The notes below the pieces were generated by a model. That model was not told where the DNA came from. It saw nothing but the letters and a program-made list of their open reading frames with translations, and did no database searches. The position numbers and the translations under genes were made by a program. Shown here piece after piece: positions 54,053-62,789 of a stretch of DNA of 64,000 nt. The DNA is from SAR86 cluster bacterium AG-349-I13 (GTDB lineage Bacteria > Pseudomonadota > Gammaproteobacteria > Magnimaribacterales > TMED112), in the NCBI GenBank assembly GCA_003278815.1, contig QCDB01000001.1:126001-190000 (forward strand). The letters run 5' to 3'. Position 1 is the stretch's first letter. Each line of letters begins with the position of its first letter.

Positions 54053-54448
54053 ATGAGCGAACTAAATAAACAAAACAAGATAATTACTTATATCTTTGAA
54101 TTGGAACTCATTAAAAGCGTAGATGAGACTAAACAATTTATGAGAGAAAATTCTTCTCCTTATGTTTTTAATTGCTCAGAACCTAAAACCATAAGATTTG
54201 AATGGTTTCTATCTGAAGATGAGAAGTCAGCAACATTAATTGAAATGTTTGAAGATAGTGATGCTGCCAGATTAAGATTAGAAAATCATTCTGAAAGTCA
54301 CCTGGTTAATGAGTTTCCAGAATATTTTGAAATAAAGCAGTTTATTGTTTTGGGCGACATTCAACCAGACATGAAGGATAAGTTAAAGGACTGGAATGCT
54401 GATCTAAGAGGAAATATAGGCGGGTTTTTTAAAGGATTAGACCAATAA
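54053..54448 (+). CDS. ABM-fold (monooxygenase-like) protein
   Basis: 131 residues. The pattern FEWFLSEDEKSATLIEMFEDSDAA is typical of the dimeric antibiotic-biosynthesis-monooxygenase (ABM) fold: a strand, a turn and a strand ending in E-x-F/Y before a helix. It is similar to the protein encoded at 56909 over most of its length, including a FIVLGD/TILGEP strand near the end. Enzymatic activity is not established. First gene after the array. Confidence 0.65.
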   Translation: MSELNKQNKIITYIFELELIKSVDETKQFMRENSSPYVFNCSEPKTIRFEWFLSEDEKSATLIEMFEDSDAARLRLENHSESHLVNEFPEYFEIKQFIVLGDIQPDMKDKLKDWNADLRGNIGGFFKGLDQ

Positions 54449-54461
54449 GACAATATCGCTA

Positions 54462-54749
54462 ATGGAAATAAATTGGGTAGTAGTTGGTTGGATCATCGAC
54501 ATGATCTTAAACGGAGTTGTGTGGCTTGTTATCGCAGTATTGGCTTTATTGTTAATTGATATTACTGATAAATGGACAAGAAAAGCTCTTAAATTCATGG
54601 GTAAGATTGATGACTGGATTAGAGAATTTGTCGAAAACTCATTTGAATGGGTTCTGAAGAAGAATCTCAATATACTCTCAAGCATCATATTGCTAGTTAT
54701 CCTTGGCACACTCTCTCAACTAGGAATAATACCGAAGCTAATAACCTAA
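54462..54749 (+). CDS. small membrane protein, unknown
   Basis: 95 residues with a long hydrophobic stretch at 6-32, an amphipathic charged middle (DKWTRKALKFMGKIDDWIREF) and a second hydrophobic helix at 72-90. No family recognised. It follows the ABM-fold gene by 13 bases. Confidence 0.55.
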   Translation: MEINWVVVGWIIDMILNGVVWLVIAVLALLLIDITDKWTRKALKFMGKIDDWIREFVENSFEWVLKKNLNILSSIILLVILGTLSQLGIIPKLIT

Positions 54750-54827
54750 TAAGAGCTTGTTGATAGCAGTTTTGGTTATATATAGATATTAGGTGTAGTA
54801 TGCATCATCTATATTGGATGAGTTATA

Positions 54828-54932
54828 ATGATTGATATACTTTTTTGGAGTTTAATAGCAGTGACATGGGCAGCAGTTGGCATGCATGTCGCCAAAGAAT
54901 TTATTCGATCAAAATGGATTAGAGATGAGTGA
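54828..54932 (+). CDS. possible 34-residue single-helix membrane protein
   Basis: One hydrophobic helix (about 4-22) followed by basic residues. Its stop overlaps the next start as ATGAGTGA, which favours translational coupling. Against it, a TATAAT at 54824-54829 overlaps its ATG and could instead be the -10 of the next gene. Confidence 0.35.
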   Translation: MIDILFWSLIAVTWAAVGMHVAKEFIRSKWIRDE

Positions 54933-55335
54933 ACCTAATATGAAAAAACCCAGCCTTTTTCGAACAGTAGTCATGGGTATTGTTTACGCCTGGAGAAGAG
55001 TTATGGATGTGAAATATAATCCTCTTAAGTATGTGCCAGACCCAAGCTTACAGGCTTACTTTATGCTCGTGTTGTTTGTTGCATGGAGTCTGTTCTTCGG
55101 TGTTTTAGCAGTAAATTACCTTGGCTTCTTTGATTACAATGTAGTTGTAAGCATAATAGTTCACACTTTGGTGCTTATGCCTTTAGCTTTTACCAATGCA
55201 ATTTTTGTTGATGCAGAAAGAGATGGTGCAAAATGGTTAAAAGAATGGAAAGAAGAACAATCAAGATACAAAATCGTTGCAAATAGGCTGAAAGCGAAAA
55301 ACTTTGTGATTTGGAACCCATTTAAAAAGGTGTAA
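54925..55335 (+). CDS. two-helix membrane protein, unknown
   Basis: 136 residues from the ATG that overlaps the preceding stop; a start 48 bases earlier is in frame but lies inside the preceding ORF. Basic N-terminus, helices at about 46-66 and 76-98, then a charged cytoplasmic tail with DAERDGAKWLKEWKEEQ. No family recognised. Confidence 0.65.
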   Translation: MSEPNMKKPSLFRTVVMGIVYAWRRVMDVKYNPLKYVPDPSLQAYFMLVLFVAWSLFFGVLAVNYLGFFDYNVVVSIIVHTLVLMPLAFTNAIFVDAERDGAKWLKEWKEEQSRYKIVANRLKAKNFVIWNPFKKV

Positions 55336-55356
55336 TCGTCAAAGTTCTATTAAATC

Positions 55357-55371
55357 TGTTATAACAGTAAA
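55357..55371 (+). promoter_or_regulatory. extended -10 promoter, leaderless
   Basis: TGTTATAAC is an extended -10 element (TG, one base, TATAAC at 55360-55365). It ends six bases before the ATG at 55372, so the predicted transcript starts on the A of the start codon. No Shine-Dalgarno sequence is present. Confidence 0.55.
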
Positions 55372-55827
55372 ATGAACAAAGCAATCCTAGTAATTTTAGT
55401 AATACTTTCACAAAATACCTGGGCTCAGTCTGAGCTTGATGCTCTAATAGACGGCCTTCATCAAGACGCTCATGAAGGAAATTTTCAAACTTACTTTGAT
55501 CGTTACAGCACCGATGCCATTTTTTTGGGCACAGATAAAACAGAACGCTGGACGGTAGAAGAGTTTAAAGCTTACGCCGAGCCGGCTTTCGAAGATGGTA
55601 ACGGATGGACCTATGAAGTGGTGGAGCGAAACTGGGAAGGCAGTGGTAATACACGTTGGTTTGACGAAATTTTATTCAATGAAAAGTTAGGCCATTGTCG
55701 TGGGACTGGTGTTGTGCAATTAACAGACGGGGAGTGGAAAATAGCCCACTATGCTTTGACCATGCTCGTGCCAAATGCAATAGCTGCAGAAGTGGGTTCT
55801 CAGACCCAAGAAGCTGATAAGCTTTAA
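55372..55827 (+). CDS. secreted SnoaL-like (NTF2-fold) protein
   Basis: 151 residues. Signal peptide about 1-18 (ends TWAQ). The mature part has the SnoaL-like arrangement: helical start with ALIDGLHQDAHEGNF, DRYSTDAIFLGTDKTERW, then FDEILFNEKLGHCRGTGVV and DGEWKIAHYALTM strands. Binding or catalysis of a small molecule in the periplasm is possible but unproven. Confidence 0.78.
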   Translation: MNKAILVILVILSQNTWAQSELDALIDGLHQDAHEGNFQTYFDRYSTDAIFLGTDKTERWTVEEFKAYAEPAFEDGNGWTYEVVERNWEGSGNTRWFDEILFNEKLGHCRGTGVVQLTDGEWKIAHYALTMLVPNAIAAEVGSQTQEADKL

Positions 55828-55875
55828 TCAACCATAATTATTACGTTTAGAAATAAGACATACTAGAACACCAGG

Positions 55876-55891
55876 TGCTATGATGTTTTGA
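55876..55891 (+). promoter_or_regulatory. extended -10 promoter, leaderless
   Basis: TGCTATGAT, an extended -10 with TATGAT at 55879-55884, ends seven bases before the next ATG. Predicted leader is zero to one base. It probably drives the overlapping genes from 55892 to 57824. Confidence 0.5.
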
Positions 55892-56116
55892 ATGACAAAC
55901 ACAAAAGCCATTATTGTCTTATTTAGAGCCTTTTTTTTGACACAATGTAAGTTCTTTAAAAAACATGAGACTGTTTGGACTATAGTTTACGGAGTAATAG
56001 CTTCCTTAATAATTGGCATAAAAAACTACATGCTTTATTTAACACTTATTATACTTTTGGAAAGGACCATAAACTTTTTTCTATATAGAAGGGATCTAAA
56101 AAATGACACAAAATGA
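55892..56116 (+). CDS. small membrane protein, unknown
   Basis: 74 residues. Hydrophobic segments at about 6-18 and 28-60, ending in LERTINFFLYRRDLKNDTK. No family recognised. It overlaps the next gene by 14 bases. Confidence 0.5.
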   Translation: MTNTKAIIVLFRAFFLTQCKFFKKHETVWTIVYGVIASLIIGIKNYMLYLTLIILLERTINFFLYRRDLKNDTK

Positions 56117-56681
56117 AATTTTACCTCTAGCCTTTGTGGCCTTCTTTGTTCTATTAATTCTTTCTATTGTTTTTGCCTCAAAAAATAAAAAGTTGATGAA
56201 CCAAGTAAAAGAGAACACTAAAAAACAAAAATTAGTTGCCAAACATTATCCGACATACGATTTCGCCCTTCGTTATGGTTTTGTTGTACCAATAACATTT
56301 GGTGGTCCGCTTGTGCTTCAAACTTATGGACTGACAGGCGGGTTCGTGGTCTTAGGTTTAATCTTATTTCTTTTACCGCTTCTGCATATGGCTTCATTAT
56401 TTCTTCAAGAGCAGGCCAGGCTGAGAGAAGCAGAAGGTGATGAGGGTTTTTTAGCGAGGCGTGAGCTTATAAAAAAACACAATTCTGCAAACTATAATGC
56501 TTACATAATTATATCTGCTTTTGGAGGTTCATTTTTAGGTCTCTATTTATATGATTTTGGCATACTTCAGGCAATTACATTTGGATCTCTTAGTATTCTT
56601 TTGTTTACGCCGGTAGAACACTTGGTGCTTCACAAGCTCTATGAAAAATCCAAACTTAGAGAACAAAAACAAAATGAATAG
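56103..56681 (+). CDS. multi-pass membrane protein, unknown
   Basis: 192 residues with an N-terminal helix (about 7-25), a basic linker, and about four more helices (55-105 as a pair, 133-175 as a pair). A charged loop LQEQARLREAEGDEGF lies between the pairs. No family recognised. Confidence 0.6.
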   Translation: MTQNEILPLAFVAFFVLLILSIVFASKNKKLMNQVKENTKKQKLVAKHYPTYDFALRYGFVVPITFGGPLVLQTYGLTGGFVVLGLILFLLPLLHMASLFLQEQARLREAEGDEGFLARRELIKKHNSANYNAYIIISAFGGSFLGLYLYDFGILQAITFGSLSILLFTPVEHLVLHKLYEKSKLREQKQNE

Positions 56682-56928
56682 CACCCTTCTAACAAAAATA
56701 CGAAAGATAACAGGTTGGGCTCTCATTATTATCTCAACCATATTGATGTTTATAAGTATTTTTATAGCTACTACTGGCGAGCTTCTCAAAGGCGGCGGTA
56801 TTTATGTAGCTAGTCAATTGACTTGGTATCCTGGTCTTGCATTGTTGGGTCCCGAGATAGTTCAAAAAAGCAAAGAGATATGGAATAATTTTATCCAGAG
56901 CATAAAAAATGGATTTACACAAAAATAA
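56674..56928 (+). CDS. small membrane protein, unknown
   Basis: 84 residues from the ATG overlapping the previous stop by eight bases; an ATG 33 bases upstream is also in frame. Two hydrophobic segments (about 11-32 and 40-58), the second preceded by KGGGIYVASQ. It overlaps the next gene by 20 bases. No family recognised. Confidence 0.5.
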   Translation: MNSTLLTKIRKITGWALIIISTILMFISIFIATTGELLKGGGIYVASQLTWYPGLALLGPEIVQKSKEIWNNFIQSIKNGFTQK

Positions 56929-57286
56929 AGGAGAGGTTACAGTCGTTATCGACTTGTCTTTCACAGCACCAATAGAAGAAGTTAAGAATTTTATTTTAAA
57001 TGAACAGTCACCTTTCATTTTGAGTCAGAGTGATGAAAACCTACTCAAATTTGAATGGTTCATAGACGAAGCTACTAATACGGCCACACTGCTTGAGGTT
57101 TTTGCGAATGCCGAGGGCTTTGAGTTGCTCGCTGGCAAGGTCATGGGCACACCAGTAAATTTAAAATTCCGTGACTTATTCACTGTGGAAAAAATGACAA
57201 TCTTGGGAGAACCAACGGAAAGTTTAAAAGAGACGATTGCTGTGATGAACCCAGTCATCAAGCCTTACACTGGCGGCCTAAATTAA
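56909..57286 (+). CDS. ABM-fold protein, paralogue of the 54053 gene
   Basis: 125 residues. Shares with the earlier protein the sequence order SPFILSQSDENLLKFEWFIDE, a TATLLEVF strand, and MTILGEPTESLKE, consistent with an ABM-like ferredoxin fold. Divergence is too large for a recent duplication. Function unknown; the fold often serves in quinol or haem oxidation. Confidence 0.65.
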   Translation: MDLHKNKGEVTVVIDLSFTAPIEEVKNFILNEQSPFILSQSDENLLKFEWFIDEATNTATLLEVFANAEGFELLAGKVMGTPVNLKFRDLFTVEKMTILGEPTESLKETIAVMNPVIKPYTGGLN

Positions 57287-57299
57287 AAAAGCTTGATAG

Positions 57300-57824
57300 A
57301 TGCAAAAGTTTAGCAACCTTATTGTTCTGTCACCTTTAATTTATTTAGTCCACCACTTTGAAGAACACATTATTTTTAACTTTAAAGAATGGCGACTCAG
57401 CTATTTTCTTGATAATAACCCACTCAGCTCGGAAGAGATGCTCATTAGGCTGGCCGCTTTTCTATTGATCATAATTTTTGTACACCAAATCAAACAAAAC
57501 AGAGCAAGCGCACTTTTAGTTTTGTATTTTGTTATGACAACCCAGGTTGTTAATGCGATATTTCATGTTTTCTTTAGTTTTTATTTTGCCGATTTTAGTC
57601 CTGGAGCTATTACAGGTGTTTTGCTTTACTTGCCAGTTAATTATTTGATTTATAAAGCTGCCATGAACGAGGGTTATATTAAAAATAATCTAGAAATATT
57701 TATTTTGTTTATCTTAGGTGCCACAACCTTCGCTTTATTTGAAGCATTTGGGCCTACAGTCACAGCAGTATCAATTCTTCTTTACCCTGTCTTCTATTTT
57801 CTTCTAAAAGCTAAAGAGGCTTAA
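57300..57824 (+). CDS. HXXEE domain membrane protein
   Basis: 174 residues, five or six predicted helices. The family motif is His-His-Phe-Glu-Glu-His in LVHHFEEHIIF at about residue 17, followed later by NAIFHVFFSFYF and SPGAITGVLLYLPVN, the other conserved blocks of the HXXEE family. Function of the family is unknown. Last gene of the overlapping group from 55892. Confidence 0.78.
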   Translation: MQKFSNLIVLSPLIYLVHHFEEHIIFNFKEWRLSYFLDNNPLSSEEMLIRLAAFLLIIIFVHQIKQNRASALLVLYFVMTTQVVNAIFHVFFSFYFADFSPGAITGVLLYLPVNYLIYKAAMNEGYIKNNLEIFILFILGATTFALFEAFGPTVTAVSILLYPVFYFLLKAKEA

Positions 57825-57860
57825 TTAATTATGAAATTAAATGCTTTTTTAGTTTAAAAT

Positions 57861-57914
57861 ATGTTTATGTGTGATTGTTGCAAATGTTGCGAGTGCTCTT
57901 GCTGCACAAAGTAA
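57861..57914 (+). CDS. possible cysteine-rich micropeptide
   Basis: An ATG opens 17 codons, MFMCDCCKCCECSCCTK, with eight cysteines at 4, 6, 7, 9, 10, 12, 14 and 15. The density is like a minimal metallothionein. A TAAAAT lies directly before the ATG; no Shine-Dalgarno sequence. It sits between the HXXEE gene and a PepSY plus His/Met-rich protein group. Coding status is unproven because the frame is so short. Confidence 0.35.
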   Translation: MFMCDCCKCCECSCCTK

Positions 57915-57949
57915 TATAAAAAATCTAGAATAAACTTTTTTCTAAAAAT

Positions 57950-58225
57950 ATGGATAAATTTCTTACAATTTTATCGGGTTTGCTTTTAGTAGTTTCAATT
58001 TATCTACTTGTTATCGATAGTTACTTTTCTTCTCTATCTCTTTTCTCAGTCGGCATTTTAAGTGTATTAAATGCTTGGATTCATAGAAATGGAGAACAAA
58101 GAACAACGCCGCTATTTTATATGGGCTTAGCAATTATTATCATTATGTATGTCGCAGAATTTATAGCTGGATATATTAACCAAGATACCATTGCTATCTA
58201 CCAAGAGCTCAATAATCAAAAATGA
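57950..58225 (+). CDS. three-helix small membrane protein
   Basis: 91 residues, hydrophobic helices at about 4-22, 29-46 and 55-75. It overlaps the PepSY gene by four bases (ATGA), so it is likely a partner of that protein. No family recognised. Confidence 0.6.
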   Translation: MDKFLTILSGLLLVVSIYLLVIDSYFSSLSLFSVGILSVLNAWIHRNGEQRTTPLFYMGLAIIIIMYVAEFIAGYINQDTIAIYQELNNQK

Positions 58226-58755
58226 AGCTGAGAAGCCTTCATAAATACGTTAGCCTATTGGTTTCAGTGCAGCTTTTGCTTTGGACCATTTCAGGTATTT
58301 ATTTTTCATTCAATAAAATTGAAAATGTTCGGGGTGAGCAGTACTACAAAACCGATACAGCTGAAGAAACTGTTGTTTCAACAAATATAAAAAAAGTTTC
58401 GCAAGCATTTGCGTTTGAAGTGATTAAAGAAGAAACCTTTTTAACACCCCTCAATCTCGAACTTATTGAGGAAGCTAAGGCTGGCTCAGAGTACAGAGGT
58501 CGAGAATTGCCACTTTATAAGGTTGTTGCTGAAAACGATAAAGGTGAAGAAATAAACATTTATCAAAATCCATTCACAGGGGAAATTTTAGCTATTAGAT
58601 CACAGCAATGGCGTATTTGGGACCTGATGTGGGGCTTACATATTATGGATTGGACTGAACGCGACAATATCGGCAATATTTTCTTAAAAATCTTCTCTTT
58701 TATTGCGTTATTTACAGCTGCAACTGGTATTATTCTGTTTTTTAAACGTAAATGA
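58222..58755 (+). CDS. PepSY-associated membrane protein
   Basis: 177 residues. An N-terminal helix in KYVSLLVSVQLLLWTISGIYFSF, a periplasmic PepSY-like domain (PLYKVVAENDKGEEINIYQNPFTGEIL), then WDLMWGLHIMDWTERDNIGN and a second helix ending FFKRK. This matches the PepSY_TM architecture found in membrane proteins linked to iron or copper reduction. Overlaps both neighbours by four bases. Confidence 0.8.
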   Translation: MKLRSLHKYVSLLVSVQLLLWTISGIYFSFNKIENVRGEQYYKTDTAEETVVSTNIKKVSQAFAFEVIKEETFLTPLNLELIEEAKAGSEYRGRELPLYKVVAENDKGEEINIYQNPFTGEILAIRSQQWRIWDLMWGLHIMDWTERDNIGNIFLKIFSFIALFTAATGIILFFKRK

Positions 58756-59837
58756 AAAATTTCTTAACTATCCTTTTACTGTTTTCTGTTTTTCTTTTTT
58801 CTGATGACCATGATGAGCATAAAGATCATGAATCAATGCATATGATGGAGCACAAGGATCATACAGACCATCATTCTTCCGCACCTATTGGCACTACCGG
58901 CAATATGCATCATATGGGCTGGATGGTTTCAGTAAAACAAGGGGTAATGAATATGAATGGCAACATTATGGATGGCGAGAGTATATCTAATGCAGAGATT
59001 CTGCAAATGCCAAACCCGCTTGGGAGTATGCCAGCAAATTTATCTGTTATACCCGAAGACATGGACATGCACATGACTATGATTGATGTAATGTATGCCC
59101 CATCAAAAGATCTTACATTGATGATGATGGGGACTTATGTATCAAAAGATATGACCTTAAACACTTATGCGCCCATGATGGACAGAAATTTGCTTGGAAA
59201 ATTTAGCACTTCTTCTAACGATTTGTCTGAGTTAACTTTTAGTGTGCTTGGTAATCTGCACGACACGGACAATTCAAAATGGCACGGCGAGGCAACACTG
59301 CAAAAATCCATTGGCACAAACGATGATACCGACCAAGTTTTAACACCTATGGGCACCGAAATGAATATGATCTTGCCCTATGCTATGCAAGCTAGTGATA
59401 AAGCGACCCGATTGGTACTGGGGCTAACCAATTCCAGAAAATTAAGCGATAAGACATCATGGACTAACCAAGTGCGATATAAAAAAGTTATTAATAAGAA
59501 AGACTGGGCATTTGGTGATCTTGTAGAACTTAATTCTTGGGTACAACATCAATATCAACCTTATCTATCCTTCTCAGCTAGATTAAAATTTGCGACCCAA
59601 GATGAAGTCTCTGGTGCAAATCCAATGATTATGGCGCCTGTCCAAACCGCCAATCCAAAAAATTATGGTGGTGATGAGTTGCATATAGGTTTAGGGGTCA
59701 ATCACGACCTGAGTTTCTTAACATCAAAACAAGATGTGTTAGGTATTGAAGTTCTATTTCCCATTTTTCAGGATAAGAACAACCTGCAAATGGAAACAAG
59801 CTACCAAATAGTTGTTGGTTTCAATAGGAGCTTCTAA
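58752..59837 (+). CDS. His/Met-rich outer-membrane beta-barrel protein
   Basis: 361 residues. Signal peptide about 1-17, then a His/Asp/Met-rich stretch (residues 18-60, with HDEHKDH, HMMEHKDH, NMHHMGWM). The remainder has amphipathic strands and ends in Phe (NRSF) like outer-membrane barrels; MTMIDVMYAPSKDLTLMMMGTYV matches a transporter-like barrel family often near copper genes. Metal binding is inferred from the His/Met richness. Confidence 0.72.
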   Translation: MKNFLTILLLFSVFLFSDDHDEHKDHESMHMMEHKDHTDHHSSAPIGTTGNMHHMGWMVSVKQGVMNMNGNIMDGESISNAEILQMPNPLGSMPANLSVIPEDMDMHMTMIDVMYAPSKDLTLMMMGTYVSKDMTLNTYAPMMDRNLLGKFSTSSNDLSELTFSVLGNLHDTDNSKWHGEATLQKSIGTNDDTDQVLTPMGTEMNMILPYAMQASDKATRLVLGLTNSRKLSDKTSWTNQVRYKKVINKKDWAFGDLVELNSWVQHQYQPYLSFSARLKFATQDEVSGANPMIMAPVQTANPKNYGGDELHIGLGVNHDLSFLTSKQDVLGIEVLFPIFQDKNNLQMETSYQIVVGFNRSF

Positions 59838-59868
59838 ATAGAGTAAGATAAGAAAATTAAAGGGGAAT

Positions 59869-61980
59869 ATGAAAGTCAGTAAAACTTTAATCATTACAGG
59901 AGTCTTTACATTATTGGCTGTGTTAGCAATTTGTTTTTACGCATTAATGCAGTTTGCTCAAGAGAAATACTCTATCGTTTTAAAAGATTCCTCCCTAGAG
60001 GTTGTTGATTTTTCTATTGAAGATAAAGAAGAATTAGCAAACGAAGTGCCACCTAACCCGCTTAAAAATCCTTATTTTGGTGATTTACATGTACACACTA
60101 GATATTCATTTGATGCGTATGTTTTTGGAGTGAATGCAACTCCATATGACGCATATAGATACGCTAAGGGTGAGATGATCAAACATCCATTAGGCTATGA
60201 AATGCAGCTAAAAGAACCTTTAGATTTTTATGCTGTTACAGATCACGGTATCTACATGGGCATGATTCAAGAATATGGTGATCCTAATTCTCCGCAAGCT
60301 GGCTATGAGTGGGCTGTGCCATTTCAAAATATTAATAGAGAGGAAAACCGAACACTTGAGTCCATGGGGGAAAGACTGAATCTTTTCAGCTTAATGGCAG
60401 GTGATGGGTATTTAGAAAGACCTTACCCTGTTTGGCATCCGAAAATGTGGCAAGCAATTTTTACAAAAAATAGACAGTTGGCCTCAAAAGCTTTTGACTA
60501 TGATGTTCATAAATCTGCCTGGGCAGATATTGCTAATGCTGCCGAGGAATTTAATGAGCCCGGTAAATTTACAACCTTCATTGGTTATGAGTTTACTGCG
60601 GGCACAGCAGTTGAGGGCGGCAACTTACATAGAAATGTAATTTTTGAATCTTCGGAAGCACCAATTAGGCCATGGTCAAGAGAGGACTCTTTAAATCCTA
60701 TGGATTTATGGGCTTGGATGGATAAATTAAGAGCCAAAGGGTTGGACTCCATAGCTATACCTCACAACAGCAATGGCTCAAATGGAGAAATGTTTGAAGT
60801 AGAAACTTATTACGGTACACCAATTGATTTAACTTATTCAGAAACTCGTATGAGAAATGAGCCAATCGTTGAAATAACACAAGTAAAAGGAACTTCAGAC
60901 ACACACCCTTTACTTTCACCTGACGATGCATGGGCAGATTTTGAAATTATGGATGGCAGGGTCGGAGCTAGGCCTCCAACTTATAGTTATCCTGCTGGTG
61001 GTTATGTAAGAGATGCTTACTTGAGGGGTTTAATGCTGGAATGGAAAGGCCAAGGCAATCCCTATAAGTTCGGTTTGATCGGTTCAACCGATACCCATTT
61101 AGGGGCAGGGGCATTCGACGAAAGTAATTTTTGGTCAAAGGTTGGGGTTGTAGACGGTTCTCCAATGAGCAGAGGCAGCATTCCTTTAACAGAAGAACGT
61201 CTAGTGCAATTAAAAGAATACTCTGCAGAATACAATCAGCCTGTTAGTGCAGTTGAAGTTGATGGCAATTCTTATGCTATTGGTTTTGACCAATGGGGTG
61301 CTTCTGGATTAGCAGCAGTTTGGGCGGAAGAAAATACAAGAGAATCAATTTTCTCGGCACTTAGAAGGAAAGAAGCTTTCGCTACTACAGGGCCAAAGGT
61401 TGCTGTTAGATTCTTTGCTGGTTTCGATTTAACCTCTATAGATATCAATGCCGAGTCACTTGTGCAAGAAGCTTACAGCAAAGGCGTACCTATGGGGGCG
61501 GACTTATTTGCTGACGGGGAAAAAGTTCCTGAATTTATTGTCTGGGCCCAAAAAGATAAATACTCAGCTTCTTTACAAAGAGTGCAAATTATAAAAGGCT
61601 CGATAACTAGCGGTGGCGCAAGACCAAGTGAAAAAGTATTTGATGTTGTTTGTTCTGACGGTCTTGAAGTTGATCCAACGACACATCGCTGCCCTGATAA
61701 TGGAGCAAGGGTTAATATAGAAGACTGCTCCATAACAGATAATGTAGGCGCTACCGAACTCAAAGCTACTTGGCGTGATCCTGAATTTAAGCCAGAAGAT
61801 AAAGCTTTTTATTATGTAAGGGTCTTAGAAAACCCAACCTGCCGATGGTCTACTTGGGATGCTCTAAAAGCAGGTGTCAAACCAAGATCTGATATGCATA
61901 AAACCATTCAAGAGCGCGCCTGGTCATCACCTATTTGGTACATACCAGTGCCTGAAGATATCGATATATTTGCTCTATGA
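59869..61980 (+). CDS. DUF3604 protein
   Basis: 703 residues. N-terminal membrane anchor or signal (about 7-27), then FGDLHVHTRYSFDAY, the opening of the DUF3604 family, whose HxH and later VTDHG resemble the metal-binding motifs of PHP phosphoesterases. A further IPHNSNGS and GSTDTHLGAG carry more conserved His/Asp. AAAGGGG just before the ATG is one of the best ribosome-binding sites in the window. Substrate unknown. Confidence 0.88.
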   Translation: MKVSKTLIITGVFTLLAVLAICFYALMQFAQEKYSIVLKDSSLEVVDFSIEDKEELANEVPPNPLKNPYFGDLHVHTRYSFDAYVFGVNATPYDAYRYAKGEMIKHPLGYEMQLKEPLDFYAVTDHGIYMGMIQEYGDPNSPQAGYEWAVPFQNINREENRTLESMGERLNLFSLMAGDGYLERPYPVWHPKMWQAIFTKNRQLASKAFDYDVHKSAWADIANAAEEFNEPGKFTTFIGYEFTAGTAVEGGNLHRNVIFESSEAPIRPWSREDSLNPMDLWAWMDKLRAKGLDSIAIPHNSNGSNGEMFEVETYYGTPIDLTYSETRMRNEPIVEITQVKGTSDTHPLLSPDDAWADFEIMDGRVGARPPTYSYPAGGYVRDAYLRGLMLEWKGQGNPYKFGLIGSTDTHLGAGAFDESNFWSKVGVVDGSPMSRGSIPLTEERLVQLKEYSAEYNQPVSAVEVDGNSYAIGFDQWGASGLAAVWAEENTRESIFSALRRKEAFATTGPKVAVRFFAGFDLTSIDINAESLVQEAYSKGVPMGADLFADGEKVPEFIVWAQKDKYSASLQRVQIIKGSITSGGARPSEKVFDVVCSDGLEVDPTTHRCPDNGARVNIEDCSITDNVGATELKATWRDPEFKPEDKAFYYVRVLENPTCRWSTWDALKAGVKPRSDMHKTIQERAWSSPIWYIPVPEDIDIFAL

Positions 61981-62789
61981 GCTCAAAACCCTATTTAAGG
62001 ATCGCTCTATTTTTTGTTTTAGGCTTAATGATCTATTTAGCCGACATAACTATGAACTTGGATGAGGAATCTAAGGACATTTATATTTCTGATCAAGAGT
62101 TGAATAGCCTTTTTTCTGCTTGGAATTCTCAAGTTGGCAGGCCGCCAAATGAAGAAGAAGCTATAAATATCATTAACGATTTTATTGAAGAAGAGATTTT
62201 ATATCGAGAAGCTATGCGGCTGGGTCTGGATCAAAATGACAGAATAATTAAAAGACGTCTTGCGCAAAAGATTTCTTTTTTAAAACAAGAAACGAATAGA
62301 GAAGAGCCCAGCAATGACCAACTAACCGATTTTTTTAAACTGAATCAGGATAAGTATTATGTTCCTGCAACCTACTCTTTTACGCATTACTATTTTTCAA
62401 ATTCACCGGAGGCAAAAACTAAGGCTCAAAATGCTTTAACTGAAATTGCAGAAACTGGCGAGCTGCAAAAATCAGAACCATTTTTTTTAGGCAAGAATTT
62501 TAGCGAATATAGCTTAGGTGAGATTGAACAAGCTTTTGGTAAGGAGCTCCTGAGTGCATTTTCTAATCCATTATTGAACGAATGGATTGGTCCATTTTCT
62601 TCAAGTTATGGCGAACACTTACTTTTCATCAATAACAAAAACATAGGCTATTCGCCAAAATTTGAAGAGATCCAAGATTTAATTAGACAAGACTTTGTAT
62701 TACAAGAGCAGGACAGAAAGCTTTCAGACTATATAGACAGCATTAAATCTGAATACAAAGTAATAATTAATCCAACCTTCGAGTTCTAA
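61977..62789 (+). CDS. parvulin-like peptidyl-prolyl isomerase
   Basis: 270 residues. N-terminal membrane anchor (about 7-25), a SurA-N-like helical part with the FIEEEILYREAMRLGLDQND motif, and a degenerate PpiC-type region ending with EHLLFINNK. Folding helper for its neighbours is a reasonable inference; the isomerase signature is weak. It overlaps DUF3604 by four bases and the HupE gene by one. Confidence 0.75.
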   Translation: MSSKPYLRIALFFVLGLMIYLADITMNLDEESKDIYISDQELNSLFSAWNSQVGRPPNEEEAINIINDFIEEEILYREAMRLGLDQNDRIIKRRLAQKISFLKQETNREEPSNDQLTDFFKLNQDKYYVPATYSFTHYYFSNSPEAKTKAQNALTEIAETGELQKSEPFFLGKNFSEYSLGEIEQAFGKELLSAFSNPLLNEWIGPFSSSYGEHLLFINNKNIGYSPKFEEIQDLIRQDFVLQEQDRKLSDYIDSIKSEYKVIINPTFEF

